Shown here piece after piece: positions 16,180-25,145 of a stretch of DNA of 64,000 bases. This DNA is from Catellatospora citrea (GTDB lineage: Bacteria > Actinomycetota > Actinomycetes > Mycobacteriales > Micromonosporaceae), in contig NZ_RAPR01000001.1 of the NCBI RefSeq assembly GCF_003610235.1, positions 1,984,001 to 2,048,000 of the forward strand, written 5' to 3'. The notes under the pieces are model-generated. The model searched no databases and was not told the DNA's origin. It was given only the letters and a program-made list of their open reading frames with translations. Position 1 is the first letter of the stretch. Every line of letters begins with the position of its first letter. A program made the translations under genes and the position numbers.

Positions 16180-17610
16180 TCAGGCGCTGCGCTTGTACTT
16201 CTTGAAGCTGGTGTCGGCCGCGATCAGGTCCGCGCCCTTCTGGCAGGCCGCGAGGAACTCCGCGGGCGTGGTGCGCCCGGAGAAGAACTCGCCGCACGCC
16301 GCGTCCACCAGCTCGCGCTCCAGCTTGCGGTAGTACACGTTGTAGACCCAGTTGAAGCCGTTGCTGCCCGAGTCGGCCAGCGCCTTGACCGCGCTGGTCA
16401 GACCGAACGGCAGGGTGGCCCCGTCGGCCGCCCCGGACACCACGGACAGGCTGGAGACCTTGCCGGTGAAGTCCTTGGCGCCCTTCATGGACAGCATGTG
16501 CCGCATGAGCTCCATGCCGCCGCGCTCGTTCTTCGCCTTGGCCGGCACGATGAACGGCTCGCCGGCGGTGCCGCGGATGGCGGCGAACGGCAGCTTGTCG
16601 CCCGAGCCGAGGCTCGGGGTCGGGGCGACGGCCATGTTGAAGCCCTCGGGGGTGACCGCCTTCTGCTCGCTCTCCAGCCAGGAGCCGCAGGAGATGAACG
16701 CGGCGTTGCCCTTGCACCACTCGGTCTGCGACTGCTTGTGGTCCAGGCCGGGCGAGCCCTCGAGGATGTACTTGTCCTTGACGATCTGGTACCACGCCTC
16801 GGCGGCGGCCTTCATCGCGTCGGAGGTCCACGCGCCCGGCTCCAGGTTGTCGATCGCCACCGCGACCTGCGGCCCGCCGAACTTGATCGCCGTGGAGATC
16901 ACCGGCCAGGACATGTAGCGCGGGTGCTTGCCCTGGTATGTCCACGGCGCGATGCCGGCGGCCTTGATCTTCTTGCACAGGGCGATGTGCTCGTCCCAGG
17001 TCTTCGCGTACTCCCAGCCCTTGGCCTTGAACAGCTTGTCGGAGTACCAGATGCCGTAGACGGTGTACGCGTAGTTCAGGACGTACGTCTTGCCGTCGAA
17101 GCTGCCGCTGTCCACCGTGCCGGGCAGCAGGGTCTCCCGCACCTTCTTGCCGGGCACGTCCAGGCTCGGCGCGTCCAGCAGCGGGGTGAGGTCGGCGAGC
17201 GCGCCCTGGGCGACCAGGCCGCCCAGGTCGATCTGGCCGGCGCCGGAGTTGTTCACGAAGTCCGGCGGGGTGCCGTCGACGAAGCGCGGCTGCAGCTCCT
17301 TGTTGATCTCCACCACGGCCGAGTGCTTGACCTCGGCCTTGGGGTAGGTCTCCTTGTACATCGCCTCGTGCGCCTTGGCGTAGTCCTCGCCGAAGCCGCC
17401 ATTGAAGATGACGACGTCGAGCGGGGCGTCTTCCTTCACACCCAGCGGGTTCTTGTCGCTCTTGGTGCCCTCGTATTTGCCGGACGTGTCGCCGGACGTG
17501 TCGTCGCCGAGCGCGCAGCTGCTGAGCAGCCCCGCGGCCGGACCGGCGAGTACGCCGGCCGCGGCGGCACGCCGCAGCACCGTACGCCGGTTCAGGTCGG
17601 ACTGTGCCAT
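16180..17610 (-). CDS. Sugar-binding lipoprotein of ABC transporter, NgcE-like (second cassette)
   Basis: 476 residues starting at ATG 17610 (AAGGAG 6 nt upstream). Tat motif NRRTVLRR, hydrophobic core and lipobox LLSSC with Cys near residue 32. The mature region shares the landmarks of the first binding protein: NPLGV, VVIFNGGFGEDY, GTPPDFVNNSGAG, KTYVLNYAYTVYGIWYSDKLF. It therefore looks like an old duplication with diverged ligand preference. First gene of a three-gene operon with no ATPase and no dedicated regulator. A perfect inverted repeat 219 nt upstream may bind the RpiR-type regulator encoded at 8301-9275. Confidence 0.86.
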   Translation of the reverse strand: MAQSDLNRRTVLRRAAAAGVLAGPAAGLLSSCALGDDTSGDTSGKYEGTKSDKNPLGVKEDAPLDVVIFNGGFGEDYAKAHEAMYKETYPKAEVKHSAVVEINKELQPRFVDGTPPDFVNNSGAGQIDLGGLVAQGALADLTPLLDAPSLDVPGKKVRETLLPGTVDSGSFDGKTYVLNYAYTVYGIWYSDKLFKAKGWEYAKTWDEHIALCKKIKAAGIAPWTYQGKHPRYMSWPVISTAIKFGGPQVAVAIDNLEPGAWTSDAMKAAAEAWYQIVKDKYILEGSPGLDHKQSQTEWCKGNAAFISCGSWLESEQKAVTPEGFNMAVAPTPSLGSGDKLPFAAIRGTAGEPFIVPAKAKNERGGMELMRHMLSMKGAKDFTGKVSSLSVVSGAADGATLPFGLTSAVKALADSGSNGFNWVYNVYYRKLERELVDAACGEFFSGRTTPAEFLAACQKGADLIAADTSFKKYKRSA

Positions 17611-17828
17611 CACCACTCCTTGCCAGAGACGGTCTGGTATTTCCCTACAAGTTTCGGCCGTGTTCTGAAGGATTCTTACGGCCACCGTCGTCACTAGGCA
17701 AGATGTCGCCGCAGAAACGTTACGCAGACTTTCTACAGAACCCCCATAATTCGCCCCCAGGCGTTCATGACCTGGAGATCGCCTGTTCATCGACCCGCAG
17801 GATCATCCGACGTTTCCCTACCCACGCC

Positions 17829-17844
17829 GGTGAAAGTTTTCACC
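17829..17844. promoter_or_regulatory. Perfect inverted repeat, candidate RpiR-type operator
   Basis: GGTGAAA-GT-TTTCACC: 7-bp arms around 2 nt, 219 nt upstream of the second binding-protein gene. Its similarity to 9334-9349 suggests one regulator for both loci. Confidence 0.45.
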
Positions 17845-17929
17845 ATCTCCCCCGCGCGGACATGACAGCAGCTCCGAACATGCGCCTGAGCTGCATGATC
17901 CGGAGTTGCGGGCGATCCTCTCACAAACA

Positions 17930-17973
17930 CGAAACCCCGTCCACGCAGCTCAAGCGGCATGGACGGGGTTTCG
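17930..17973 (-). terminator. Terminator of aminotransferase-mmsA operon
   Basis: CGAAACCCCGTCC with a perfect complementary arm ending TTTCG, at least 13 bp and a loop of about 17 nt, starting 8 nt after the mmsA stop on the minus strand. Confidence 0.7.
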
Positions 17974-17980
17974 CCGACGA

Positions 17981-19483
17981 TCAGTGCTGGGTCGGGAAGC
18001 CCAGGTTGATCCCCCCGTGGCGCGGGTCCAGCCAGCGGCTGGTGACGACCTTGCCCCGGGTGAAGAAGTGCACACCCTCCGCGCCGTGCGCGTGGGTGTC
18101 GCCGAACAGCGACGCCTTCCAGCCGCCGAAGGAGTAGTACGCCATCGGCACCGGGATCGGCACGTTGACGCCGATCATGCCGACCTCCACCTCGTGCTGG
18201 AAGCGCCGGGCGGCCCCGCCGTCGTTGGTGAAGATCGCCGTGCCGTTGCCGTACGGATTGCCGTTGACCAGCGCCAGCGCCTCGTCGTACGAGTCGACCC
18301 GGACCACGCTGAGCACCGGCCCGAAGATCTCGTCCGTGTAGATCGACATCTGCGGCGTGACCCGGTCGAACAGCGTCGGCCCGAGGAAGAACCCGGACCC
18401 GTCCGCGTCCGGCTGGACGGTGCGGCCGTCCACGACCACCTTCGCGCCGGCCCGCTCGCCCGCGTCGACGTACGAGGCCACCTTGTCCCGGTGCACCTTG
18501 GTCACCAGCGGTCCCATGTCGCAGCCGCGGCGGCCGTCGCCGGTGCGGATGCCCGCCACCCGCTCGGAGATCTTGCCGACCAGCTCGTCGCCGACCGGGT
18601 CGACCGCGACCACCACCGAGATCGCCATGCAGCGCTCCCCGGCCGAGCCGAAGCCCGCGTTGACCGCCGCGTCGGCGGCCAGGTCCAGATCCGCGTCCGG
18701 CAGCACCACCATGTGGTTCTTCGCGCCGCCCAGCGCCTGCACCCGCTTGCCGTGCGCCGTGCCCGTCTCGTACACGTACCGCGCGATCGGCGTCGAGCCG
18801 ACGAACGACACCGCCTTCACCAGCGGGTGCGTCAGCAGCGCGTCCACGGCCTCCTTGTCGCCGTGCACCACGTTGAACACCCCGTCGGGCAGCCCCGCCT
18901 CCGCGAACCACGACGCCAGCAGCACCGACGCGCTCGGGTCCTTCTCACTCGGCTTGAGCACCACCGCGTTGCCGCAGGCGATCGCGATCGGCGCGAACCA
19001 CAGCGGCACCATCGCCGGGAAGTTGAACGGCGTGATCACCGCGACCACGCCCAGCGGCTGCCGGATCGAGTACGAGTCCACCTCCGTGGAGACGTTCTCA
19101 CTGAAGAAACCGCGCTGCGCCGACGGGATGCCGCAGGCGAACTCGACCACCTCCAGGCCGCGCTGCACCTCCCCGGCCGCGTCCGAGAGCACCTTGCCGT
19201 GCTCGGCGGTGATCGCCGCGGCCAGCTCGTCGCGCCGCTCGTGGATCAGCTGCCGGAAGGCGAACAGCACCGCGGTCCGCTTGGCCAGCGACGCGTCCCG
19301 CCAGGCCCGCGCCGCGCGGTCCGCGGCGTTCACCACCGCGCCGACGTCCGACGTCGACGCGAAGTCCACCAGCGCCGCCACCTGGCCGGTGGCCGGGTCG
19401 TACACCTCGCCCTGCCGGGTCGCGCCGTGCTCCCACGGCTTGCCGTCGACGAAGTGCGTGATGTATCCGATGTCGCCGCTCAT
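17981..19483 (-). CDS. mmsA: CoA-acylating methylmalonate-semialdehyde dehydrogenase
   Basis: 500 residues, the normal length. ALDH landmarks are present: TPFNFPAMVPLWFAPIA, the Rossmann motif SFVGSTPIARYVYETG, and the catalytic cysteine in GSAGERCMAISVVVAVD. The MmsA/IolA class converts (methyl)malonate semialdehyde plus CoA and NAD to propionyl- or acetyl-CoA and CO2. ATG at 19483 overlaps the aminotransferase stop (ATGA), so the two are translationally coupled. The pair forms the end of valine, thymine/beta-aminoisobutyrate or beta-alanine catabolism; which one cannot be told from this window. Confidence 0.92.
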   Translation of the reverse strand: MSGDIGYITHFVDGKPWEHGATRQGEVYDPATGQVAALVDFASTSDVGAVVNAADRAARAWRDASLAKRTAVLFAFRQLIHERRDELAAAITAEHGKVLSDAAGEVQRGLEVVEFACGIPSAQRGFFSENVSTEVDSYSIRQPLGVVAVITPFNFPAMVPLWFAPIAIACGNAVVLKPSEKDPSASVLLASWFAEAGLPDGVFNVVHGDKEAVDALLTHPLVKAVSFVGSTPIARYVYETGTAHGKRVQALGGAKNHMVVLPDADLDLAADAAVNAGFGSAGERCMAISVVVAVDPVGDELVGKISERVAGIRTGDGRRGCDMGPLVTKVHRDKVASYVDAGERAGAKVVVDGRTVQPDADGSGFFLGPTLFDRVTPQMSIYTDEIFGPVLSVVRVDSYDEALALVNGNPYGNGTAIFTNDGGAARRFQHEVEVGMIGVNVPIPVPMAYYSFGGWKASLFGDTHAHGAEGVHFFTRGKVVTSRWLDPRHGGINLGFPTQH

Positions 19484-20781
19484 GCTTTCACCGCCTGCTG
19501 ATGTGCGGCCGCCAGCGCGGCGGCCAGGATGTCCAGGCCTTCCTTGGCCTCGGCCTCGGTCAGCGTCAGCGGCGGGCCCATCCGGATCACGTTGCCGTAG
19601 AGGCCGCCCTTGCCGACCAGCAGCCCGTTGGCCTTGGTCTCCTCCAGCACCCGCAGAGCCAGCTCGGGAGCCGGGTCCAGGGTGCCCGGCCGGACCAGCT
19701 CGAACGCCAGCATCAGGCCCTTGCCGCGCACCTCGGCCACGATCGGGGAGTCCAGCCCGCGTACGCCCGCGTGCAGCACCTCGCCCACCCGGGCCGCGTT
19801 GGACTGCAGGTCGTGCGAGAGCACGTAGTCGAGCACCGCCTGGCCGGCCGAGGCGCTGATCGGGTTGCCACCGAAGGTGTTGAACGAGACCGCGTTCAGG
19901 CAGTCCATGATCTCGGCGCGGGCGACCACCCCGCCGAGGGCGAAGCCGTTGCCGATGCCCTTGGCGAAGGTCAGCATGTCCGGCACCGCGTCGTGGGCCT
20001 GGTAGCCCCAGAAGTGCTCGCCGGTGCGGCCCCAGCCGGTCTGCACCTCGTCGGAGACCCACAGGATGCCGTGCTCGTCGAGCACCTCCTTGATCGCCTT
20101 GAAGTAGCCGTCGGGCGGCGCGACGAAGCCGCCCACGCCCTGGATCGGCTCGGCGATCAGGCAGGCCACGTCGCCCGCGGTCGTGGTGGCCAGCACCTCG
20201 CGCAGGTCGGTCACGGAGCGCGCGAGGTACTCGGCGTCGGACAGGCCCGCGAACAGCCCGCGCAGCCGGTCGCCGGAGTGCAGGTAGCTGACGTTCACCG
20301 GGGACAGCGAGGTCGCCGACCAGCTGCGCTGCCCGGTCACCGCGAGCGCGGCGAAGCTGCGGCCGTGGTAGCTGTTGCGCACCGCGAGGATCTGGTTGCT
20401 GCGCCGGTACTGCGTGGCCAGCAGCAGGGCGGTGTCGTTGGCCTCGGTGCCGGAGTTGGCCAGGAACACCTTCGCGTCCGGGATGCCGGACACCTTGGCG
20501 ATCTTCTCGGCCAGCTCGACCTGCTTGCGAATCAGGTACAGCGTCGAGGAGTGCGCGATCCCCTTGTCGAGCTGGCGGCGCACCGCGTCGGAGATCTCCG
20601 GGATGTCGTACCCGATCATGTTGGTGAGCACGCCGCCGAAGAAATCAAGGTACGTGCGCCCCGACGCGTCGGTGACCCGGCAGCCCGCGCCGGACACCAG
20701 CTCGATCGGCTCGGCGTACAGCGGACTGATCCAGTTGGGCATGACAGCGCGGTGGCGGTTGAGCAGTTCGTCGGTGCTCAT
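19480..20781 (-). CDS. Class III PLP-dependent aminotransferase (beta-amino acid/GABA-type)
   Basis: 433 residues. The PLP lysine is in MLTFAKGIGNGFALGG; earlier landmarks are the SGTEAND phosphate loop, YHGRSFAAL and the DEVQTGWGRTG aspartate that contacts PLP. The family covers GABA, beta-alanine, beta-aminoisobutyrate and alanine-glyoxylate (AGXT2-like) transaminases. The coupling with mmsA makes beta-alanine or 3-amino-isobutyrate the most plausible donor, giving a semialdehyde for MmsA. The PucR-type regulator encoded upstream on the same strand is the likely controller. Confidence 0.9.
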   Translation of the reverse strand: MSTDELLNRHRAVMPNWISPLYAEPIELVSGAGCRVTDASGRTYLDFFGGVLTNMIGYDIPEISDAVRRQLDKGIAHSSTLYLIRKQVELAEKIAKVSGIPDAKVFLANSGTEANDTALLLATQYRRSNQILAVRNSYHGRSFAALAVTGQRSWSATSLSPVNVSYLHSGDRLRGLFAGLSDAEYLARSVTDLREVLATTTAGDVACLIAEPIQGVGGFVAPPDGYFKAIKEVLDEHGILWVSDEVQTGWGRTGEHFWGYQAHDAVPDMLTFAKGIGNGFALGGVVARAEIMDCLNAVSFNTFGGNPISASAGQAVLDYVLSHDLQSNAARVGEVLHAGVRGLDSPIVAEVRGKGLMLAFELVRPGTLDPAPELALRVLEETKANGLLVGKGGLYGNVIRMGPPLTLTEAEAKEGLDILAAALAAAHQQAVKA

Positions 20782-20960
20782 GGGCTAACACGTCCTTCGG
20801 CGGGCGGTATGCGGCTGTGTGTCAGATCACCCTGGACGCTCCCAGCTCCGGGAGCCCCGGGCAAGCTACATCCTGCCAGCCGCCGCCGCGTCCGCCTGAC
20901 AGGTCGTCAAGCCGCCGGGGTACGCGCCGGGCGCCGTGCCTAAGAATCGAAGGTTTGAGG

Positions 20961-22643
20961 TCAGCCCCGCAACGCGTCCCGAGCCAGCAGCGCCACGTGC
21001 AACGACAGGCACGCCTGTACCGAGTCCAGGTCTACTCCCAGAATGCGCTCGATCCGGGCCAACCGCTCGTAGAAGGCGGGCCGCGACAGGTGTGCCGCGC
21101 CGGCCGCGATCGACTTGTTGCGCCCGTGCTCCAGGAACACCCGCAGCGTCGGCAGCAGCGCGTCCCGCGGATGCTCCGCGTCGTACGCCAGCAGTGCCCC
21201 GAGCTGCCGCTCCACGAACGTCTGCAGCCGCGGTTCGTCGCGCAGCAGGTGCAGCAGGCCGGGCAGGCCCACGTTGGGCAGCCGGTGCACCACCGGACCG
21301 GTCGGGTCGTGCCGGGCCGCCTGGGCCACCTGGCGCGCCTCCACCAGCGAGCGCCGGGCCTCGCGCAGGCTGTCCACGCCCGAGCCCGCCGCGATCAGGA
21401 GCGTGTCGGCCCGTCCCCGGCGCAGCGCGGCGGCGAAGGACTCCAGCGCCGGCTCCTCCTCCCCGCGTACCGCCAGCAGCGCGCCCACCGCGCGGTCGTC
21501 GACGGCGCTGGTCAGCCCGGTCTGCTTGGCCTCGCGCAGCGCCTGCGAGACGGCGTCGGCCAGGTCGCGCAGGGCCGCCTGGCCGGCCTCGGTGCCCGCC
21601 GCCAGCGACTCGTCCCGGAGCCGGACCACCACCCCGACCAGCCGCCGGCGCTCCAGCTGGATGCCCAGCGCGGCGGCCCGCAGCGCCACCTCCGACACCG
21701 GCAGGCTGTGGTCCAGCAACGCCGACAGCAGGGTGCCGTGCAGTTGCCGCTCCAGCCCCTCGGCGTCGCGCCGGATCAGCCGTCCCAGCGCCAGCGTCGA
21801 GGCGGCCCGCTCCAGCAGGATGGTGAGCCGCGTCGGCGGCGCGGTCGGCAGCACGCGCAGCCCCGCGTCCGGCTCCTCCCATGACACGTCCCGACCCGAC
21901 GCGGGCCAGCGCAGCAGGAGACGGCCCCAGTCCTGGCCGCGCGCGCCGACCGGGGTCACCAGCCAGCCCGTGTCCGGGTCGTAGCCGGTGCGGCCGCTGC
22001 CGGACGGCTGCGCCTTCACCCGGCGGGAGTGCTGCTCCCAGCCGTCCAGCAGCATCTCCGCGCGATCTCCGGCCGCGTCGTAGGCCAGCACCTGCCGGGC
22101 CAGGTTCTCCAGCACCACGGGGCATCCGGCGAGTTGCGCGGCCTGGTGCACCACCTCGGCGGGCTCCGCGCCCTCCACGCTCAGCTCGGTGAACCGCTGG
22201 TGGATCTGCTCGGTCGCCCGCAGCTCGGCCAGCTGGGCGTCCACGATCAGCGCGTGCACCGCCTCGGTGATCTGCACGAACGGGGTCGGCCTGCGCAGCT
22301 CGACCAGCGGCATGCCGGCCTTCTGCGCGGCGGCCGCCATCACCCGCGGCACGCTCGCCGTGTACCGCCGCCCCAGCTCCACGATCAACCCGGCCACGCC
22401 CACCTCGGCCAGGTCGTTGACGAACGCGCGCACGCCCGCGTCGTCGGCGGGCAGCCCGATGCCGGTGGTCAGCACCAGCTCGCCGCCGCGCAGCAGGGTC
22501 GCGATGTCGGGCACCTCCGCCGAGTGCACCCAGCGCACCGGACGGTCCAGGCCCGTCTCCCCCGCCACCAGCCGCGGCGCGCCGATCCGCACCGAGTCCA
22601 GCGCGATCACCTCACGCACCGTCGGGAACACCGCCGTCACCAC
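20961..22643 (-). CDS. PucR family transcriptional regulator
   Basis: 560 residues. An N-terminal PucR-like domain starts with TVREVIALDSVRIGAPRLVAG; a GGDEF-like middle follows, and the C-terminal helix-turn-helix is LRVFLEHGRNKSIAAGAAHL then RPAFYERLARIERILGVDL. Members regulate purine, GABA and beta-amino acid catabolism, usually as activators. The gene starts with two adjacent GTG codons (22643, 22640). It lies 179 nt upstream of the aminotransferase-mmsA operon on the same strand, supporting a role in that pathway. Confidence 0.9.
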   Translation of the reverse strand: MVTAVFPTVREVIALDSVRIGAPRLVAGETGLDRPVRWVHSAEVPDIATLLRGGELVLTTGIGLPADDAGVRAFVNDLAEVGVAGLIVELGRRYTASVPRVMAAAAQKAGMPLVELRRPTPFVQITEAVHALIVDAQLAELRATEQIHQRFTELSVEGAEPAEVVHQAAQLAGCPVVLENLARQVLAYDAAGDRAEMLLDGWEQHSRRVKAQPSGSGRTGYDPDTGWLVTPVGARGQDWGRLLLRWPASGRDVSWEEPDAGLRVLPTAPPTRLTILLERAASTLALGRLIRRDAEGLERQLHGTLLSALLDHSLPVSEVALRAAALGIQLERRRLVGVVVRLRDESLAAGTEAGQAALRDLADAVSQALREAKQTGLTSAVDDRAVGALLAVRGEEEPALESFAAALRRGRADTLLIAAGSGVDSLREARRSLVEARQVAQAARHDPTGPVVHRLPNVGLPGLLHLLRDEPRLQTFVERQLGALLAYDAEHPRDALLPTLRVFLEHGRNKSIAAGAAHLSRPAFYERLARIERILGVDLDSVQACLSLHVALLARDALRG

Positions 22644-22801
22644 GGCTCCGCGGTGAGCCTGTCAGCGGTACACATGGCGCAGGTCCCATCCTTCGCAGCT
22701 CAGCTGTGGTCCCCACCCTACTGAGGCGCGTGCTCGGGCGGCGAGCGCTCCGGCTCAGGCGCGGGCGACGAGGCCCCCTGCCGGTCTGCCACCCGGCGGT
22801 G

Positions 22802-23296
22802 TCACATCGGGGGCTCTCCGGCAACCGCCGTCTGCGGTCCGGGCTCATACCGTTCGGCGAGGTGCCACGCCACAGCCAGCGGCACGAAGGCGGCCGCGGT
22901 CGCCGCGGCTGCCCAGAGTGCGGACATCTGGCCGTCGAGCGCCGTTCCGTACGCCGCGCCCGCCGTCGCCATCCAGACGACCTCGGCGACCGCACCGACG
23001 GCTCGGAGCGCCCGCGGCGCGCCGGGCGTCCACCGTGGCGGTATCGCGGTCGGGCGACGCCGCTCCCACCACCCCAGCAGGGTCCAGACCACGGCCCCGA
23101 TGAGCCACGGCACGGTGAAGGCACGCCAGCTGAACGGCTGCGGCTGCGCCGCACCGAGCAGCCATTCCATGACCACTGCGAGCACATGCATGAACCCGGC
23201 GGCGGCAACCGCCCCCACCGGAACGCTCCACCAGCCCAGCCGCCGTCTCAGCCGGTCGATTGCGGAACGCCCCTCGGGCGCGGCTGGCTGCGTCAC
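22802..23296 (-). CDS. Unknown four-helix membrane protein
   Basis: 164 residues. A basic N-terminus (RLRRRLGWW) is followed by about four hydrophobic segments, two on each side of a charged loop (WWERRRPTAIPPRW). No domain is recognised. The start is GTG at 23296 with a TAGGCT box 6 nt upstream and no Shine-Dalgarno, so a leaderless mRNA is likely. It lies between the PucR gene and the rRNA/tRNA methyltransferase gene on the minus strand. Confidence 0.6.
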   Translation of the reverse strand: MTQPAAPEGRSAIDRLRRRLGWWSVPVGAVAAAGFMHVLAVVMEWLLGAAQPQPFSWRAFTVPWLIGAVVWTLLGWWERRRPTAIPPRWTPGAPRALRAVGAVAEVVWMATAGAAYGTALDGQMSALWAAAATAAAFVPLAVAWHLAERYEPGPQTAVAGEPPM

Positions 23297-23302
23297 GGCG
23301 GC

Positions 23303-23308
23303 AGCCTA
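23303..23308 (-). promoter_or_regulatory. -10 box TAGGCT, leaderless
   Basis: Minus-strand TAGGCT six nt before the GTG at 23296. Confidence 0.5.
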
Positions 23309-23391
23309 CGAGAACGCGGGCACCCCCGCAGCCCCGATCACCACCGCGCTCGCGGTCGACGAACCCGGGCCTGCACGCCGTCCGCGCCAGG

Positions 23392-24189
23392 TCAGGCGGG
23401 GTCGTCGCGGCTCAGTTCCCAGCAGGCGACGGCGGTGGCGGCGGCGACGTTGAGGGAGTCGACGCCGCGGCGCATGGGCAGGCGGACGCGTACGTCGCTG
23501 GCGTCCAGGGCGTGCCGGGACAGGCCCGGCCCCTCCGCGCCCAGCAGCAGCGCCGGGCGCAGCCGCTGCGTGTCGGTGAGCCGCTGCATCGGCACCGCGT
23601 CGGCGGCCGGGGTCATCGCGAGGATCGTGTAGCCCGCGTCACGCACCTCCGACAGCGCCTGCGGCCACGGATCGAGCTTGGCGTACGGGATCGCGAACAC
23701 CTCGCCCATGCTCACCCGCACGCTGCGCCGGTAGAGCGGATCCGCGCAGGTCGGCGAGAGCAGCACCGCGTCCACGCCCAGCGCCGCCACACCCCTGAAG
23801 ATCGCCCCGATGTTCGTGTGATTATTGATATCTTCCAATATGACCACCCTGCGGGCCGCGGCCAGCACCTCCGAGGCCGGCGGCACGGGCTGGCGGTGGA
23901 AGCTGGCCAGCACGCCCCGGTGCACGTGGAAGCCGGTGACCTGCTCCAGCACCTCCGGGTCGGCGCCGTAGACGGGTGCGCCGTCGAGGTCGGCGACCTG
24001 CCCGGCGCGCTTGGCCTCGACCAGGAACGAGCGCGGCCGGTAGCCGGCCCGCAGCGCGCGCCGCAGCACCAGCTCGCCCTCGGCGATGAACAGCCCGTGC
24101 GGCGGCTCCCAGCGGGTGCGCAGCTCGACGTCGGTCAGCGCCCGGTAGTCCGCGATCCGCTCGTCGCCCGGATCCGTGATCAGTTCCAC
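23392..24189 (-). CDS. TrmH/SpoU family RNA 2'-O-methyltransferase
   Basis: 265 residues. The SPOUT-fold motifs are ILEDINNHTNIGAIFRGVAALG (motif 1), LLLGAEGPGLS (motif 2) and LPMRRGVDSLNVAAATAVACWEL (motif 3), which build the knotted SAM site. An N-terminal substrate-binding domain (LFIAEGELVLRRALRAG) is present. The target is a tRNA or rRNA ribose. GTG at 24189 is chosen because homology starts at VELITDPGDERIADY; an in-frame ATG further upstream would run into the promoter of the divergent glycosyltransferase. The AT-rich patch near 23820 is just codon usage for the NNHTNI motif. Confidence 0.86.
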   Translation of the reverse strand: MELITDPGDERIADYRALTDVELRTRWEPPHGLFIAEGELVLRRALRAGYRPRSFLVEAKRAGQVADLDGAPVYGADPEVLEQVTGFHVHRGVLASFHRQPVPPASEVLAAARRVVILEDINNHTNIGAIFRGVAALGVDAVLLSPTCADPLYRRSVRVSMGEVFAIPYAKLDPWPQALSEVRDAGYTILAMTPAADAVPMQRLTDTQRLRPALLLGAEGPGLSRHALDASDVRVRLPMRRGVDSLNVAAATAVACWELSRDDPA

Positions 24190-24347
24190 GTCCCGATTCT
24201 GCCGTCCCGGCAGGCGCGGCCCGGCGGCGACACCGCGCTTGGGGCGTTCGGCCCCGCCGACGGGTAGGATCGGCCACCGCCGCCCGTCCATCGGCCGTCC
24301 GCCCTGACCCGCTCAGCCGGTCGGACGTCCCCAACCCCGAGGTATCG

Positions 24348-25085
24348 ATGAACAGCACCGAGCCGAAGATCACCGTGGTCGTGCCCACATACAACGAGCG
24401 CGACAACCTGCCGAAGATCGTCGACCTGCTGGCGGCACTGTCGGTCCCGAACGTCCACGTGCTGGTGGTCGACGACAACTCGCCGGACGGCACCGGCGAG
24501 GTGGCCGACAAGTTGTCCGTCGACGGGCCCATCCCGGTCGGGGTGCTGCACCGCACGGCCAAGGACGGGCTGGGCCGTGCCTACGTCGCCGGCATGAGCA
24601 AGGCGCTGGACGAGGGCGCGGACATCGTGATCCAGATGGACGCCGACCTGTCCCACCCGACCACGGCGATCCCCGCGATGCTGCATACGCTGGCGGAGAC
24701 CGACGCGGCCGTCGTGCTGGGCTCGCGCTACGTCCCCGGCGGCGCGGTCGCCAGCGACTGGCCGTGGCACCGCAAGGCCCTGTCGGCCTGGGCCAACTTC
24801 TACGTCAACACCATCCTGCGGCTCGGGGTGAAGGACGCCACGGCGGGTTTCAAGGCCTGGCGCGCGGCGACCCTGCGCGCGATCGACGTCGAGTCGGTGC
24901 AGAGCAACGGTTACGCCTTCCAGGTGGAGATGAACCACCGCGTGGTACGCCGCGGCCTGCGCATCGCCGAGGTGCCGATCAAGTTCGAGGAGCGCGAGGA
25001 AGGCGTCTCGAAGATGAGCCTCGGCGTACAGATCGAGTCGGCCCTCGTGCCCTGGAAACTGCTGATGGGCCGCGACCCGCGCTGA
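24348..25085 (+). CDS. ppm1: Polyprenol monophosphomannose synthase (GT2)
   Basis: 245 residues, cytoplasmic GT2 enzyme of the DPM1 type. The N-terminus ITVVVPTYNERDNLPKIV is followed by VVDDNSPDGTGEVAD and the QMDADLSHP DxD metal motif. It transfers mannose from GDP-mannose to polyprenyl phosphate, the lipid donor for protein O-mannosylation and lipomannan elongation in actinomycetes. No N-acyltransferase (Lnt-like) domain is fused. ATG at 24348 has GAGG 5 nt upstream. The gene ends before a strong bidirectional terminator. Confidence 0.88.
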   Translation: MNSTEPKITVVVPTYNERDNLPKIVDLLAALSVPNVHVLVVDDNSPDGTGEVADKLSVDGPIPVGVLHRTAKDGLGRAYVAGMSKALDEGADIVIQMDADLSHPTTAIPAMLHTLAETDAAVVLGSRYVPGGAVASDWPWHRKALSAWANFYVNTILRLGVKDATAGFKAWRAATLRAIDVESVQSNGYAFQVEMNHRVVRRGLRIAEVPIKFEEREEGVSKMSLGVQIESALVPWKLLMGRDPR

Positions 25086-25101
25086 TCCCGTACCCACGGA
25101 G

Positions 25102-25133
25102 AAAGGGCCGGCAGCGTGCGCTGCCGGCCCTTT
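25102..25133. terminator. Bidirectional terminator
   Basis: AAAGGGCCGGCAGCG and its exact complement around TG (15-bp stem), with TTT on both exits, between the convergent mannosyltransferase and SPFH genes. Confidence 0.85.
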
Positions 25134-25145
25134 CGTGCCCGTCCG

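Larger units (their letters stand above)
17611..17980. other. 370-nt intergenic region, no gene seen
   Basis: It contains the leader and promoter of the second transporter operon (minus strand), with TTGCCT and TAAGAA at 17-nt spacing near 17670-17700 as a weak candidate. It also holds the 16-bp inverted repeat at 17829-17844 and, at the far side, the mmsA terminator hairpin. I see no credible ORF on either strand. Confidence 0.6.

Noticed and set aside
17611..17660. DasR (dre) site upstream of the second binding-protein gene, suggested by AGACGGTCT and ACCAGACC words
   Set aside because: No full TGGTCTAGACCA-like palindrome; the resemblance is limited to half sites.
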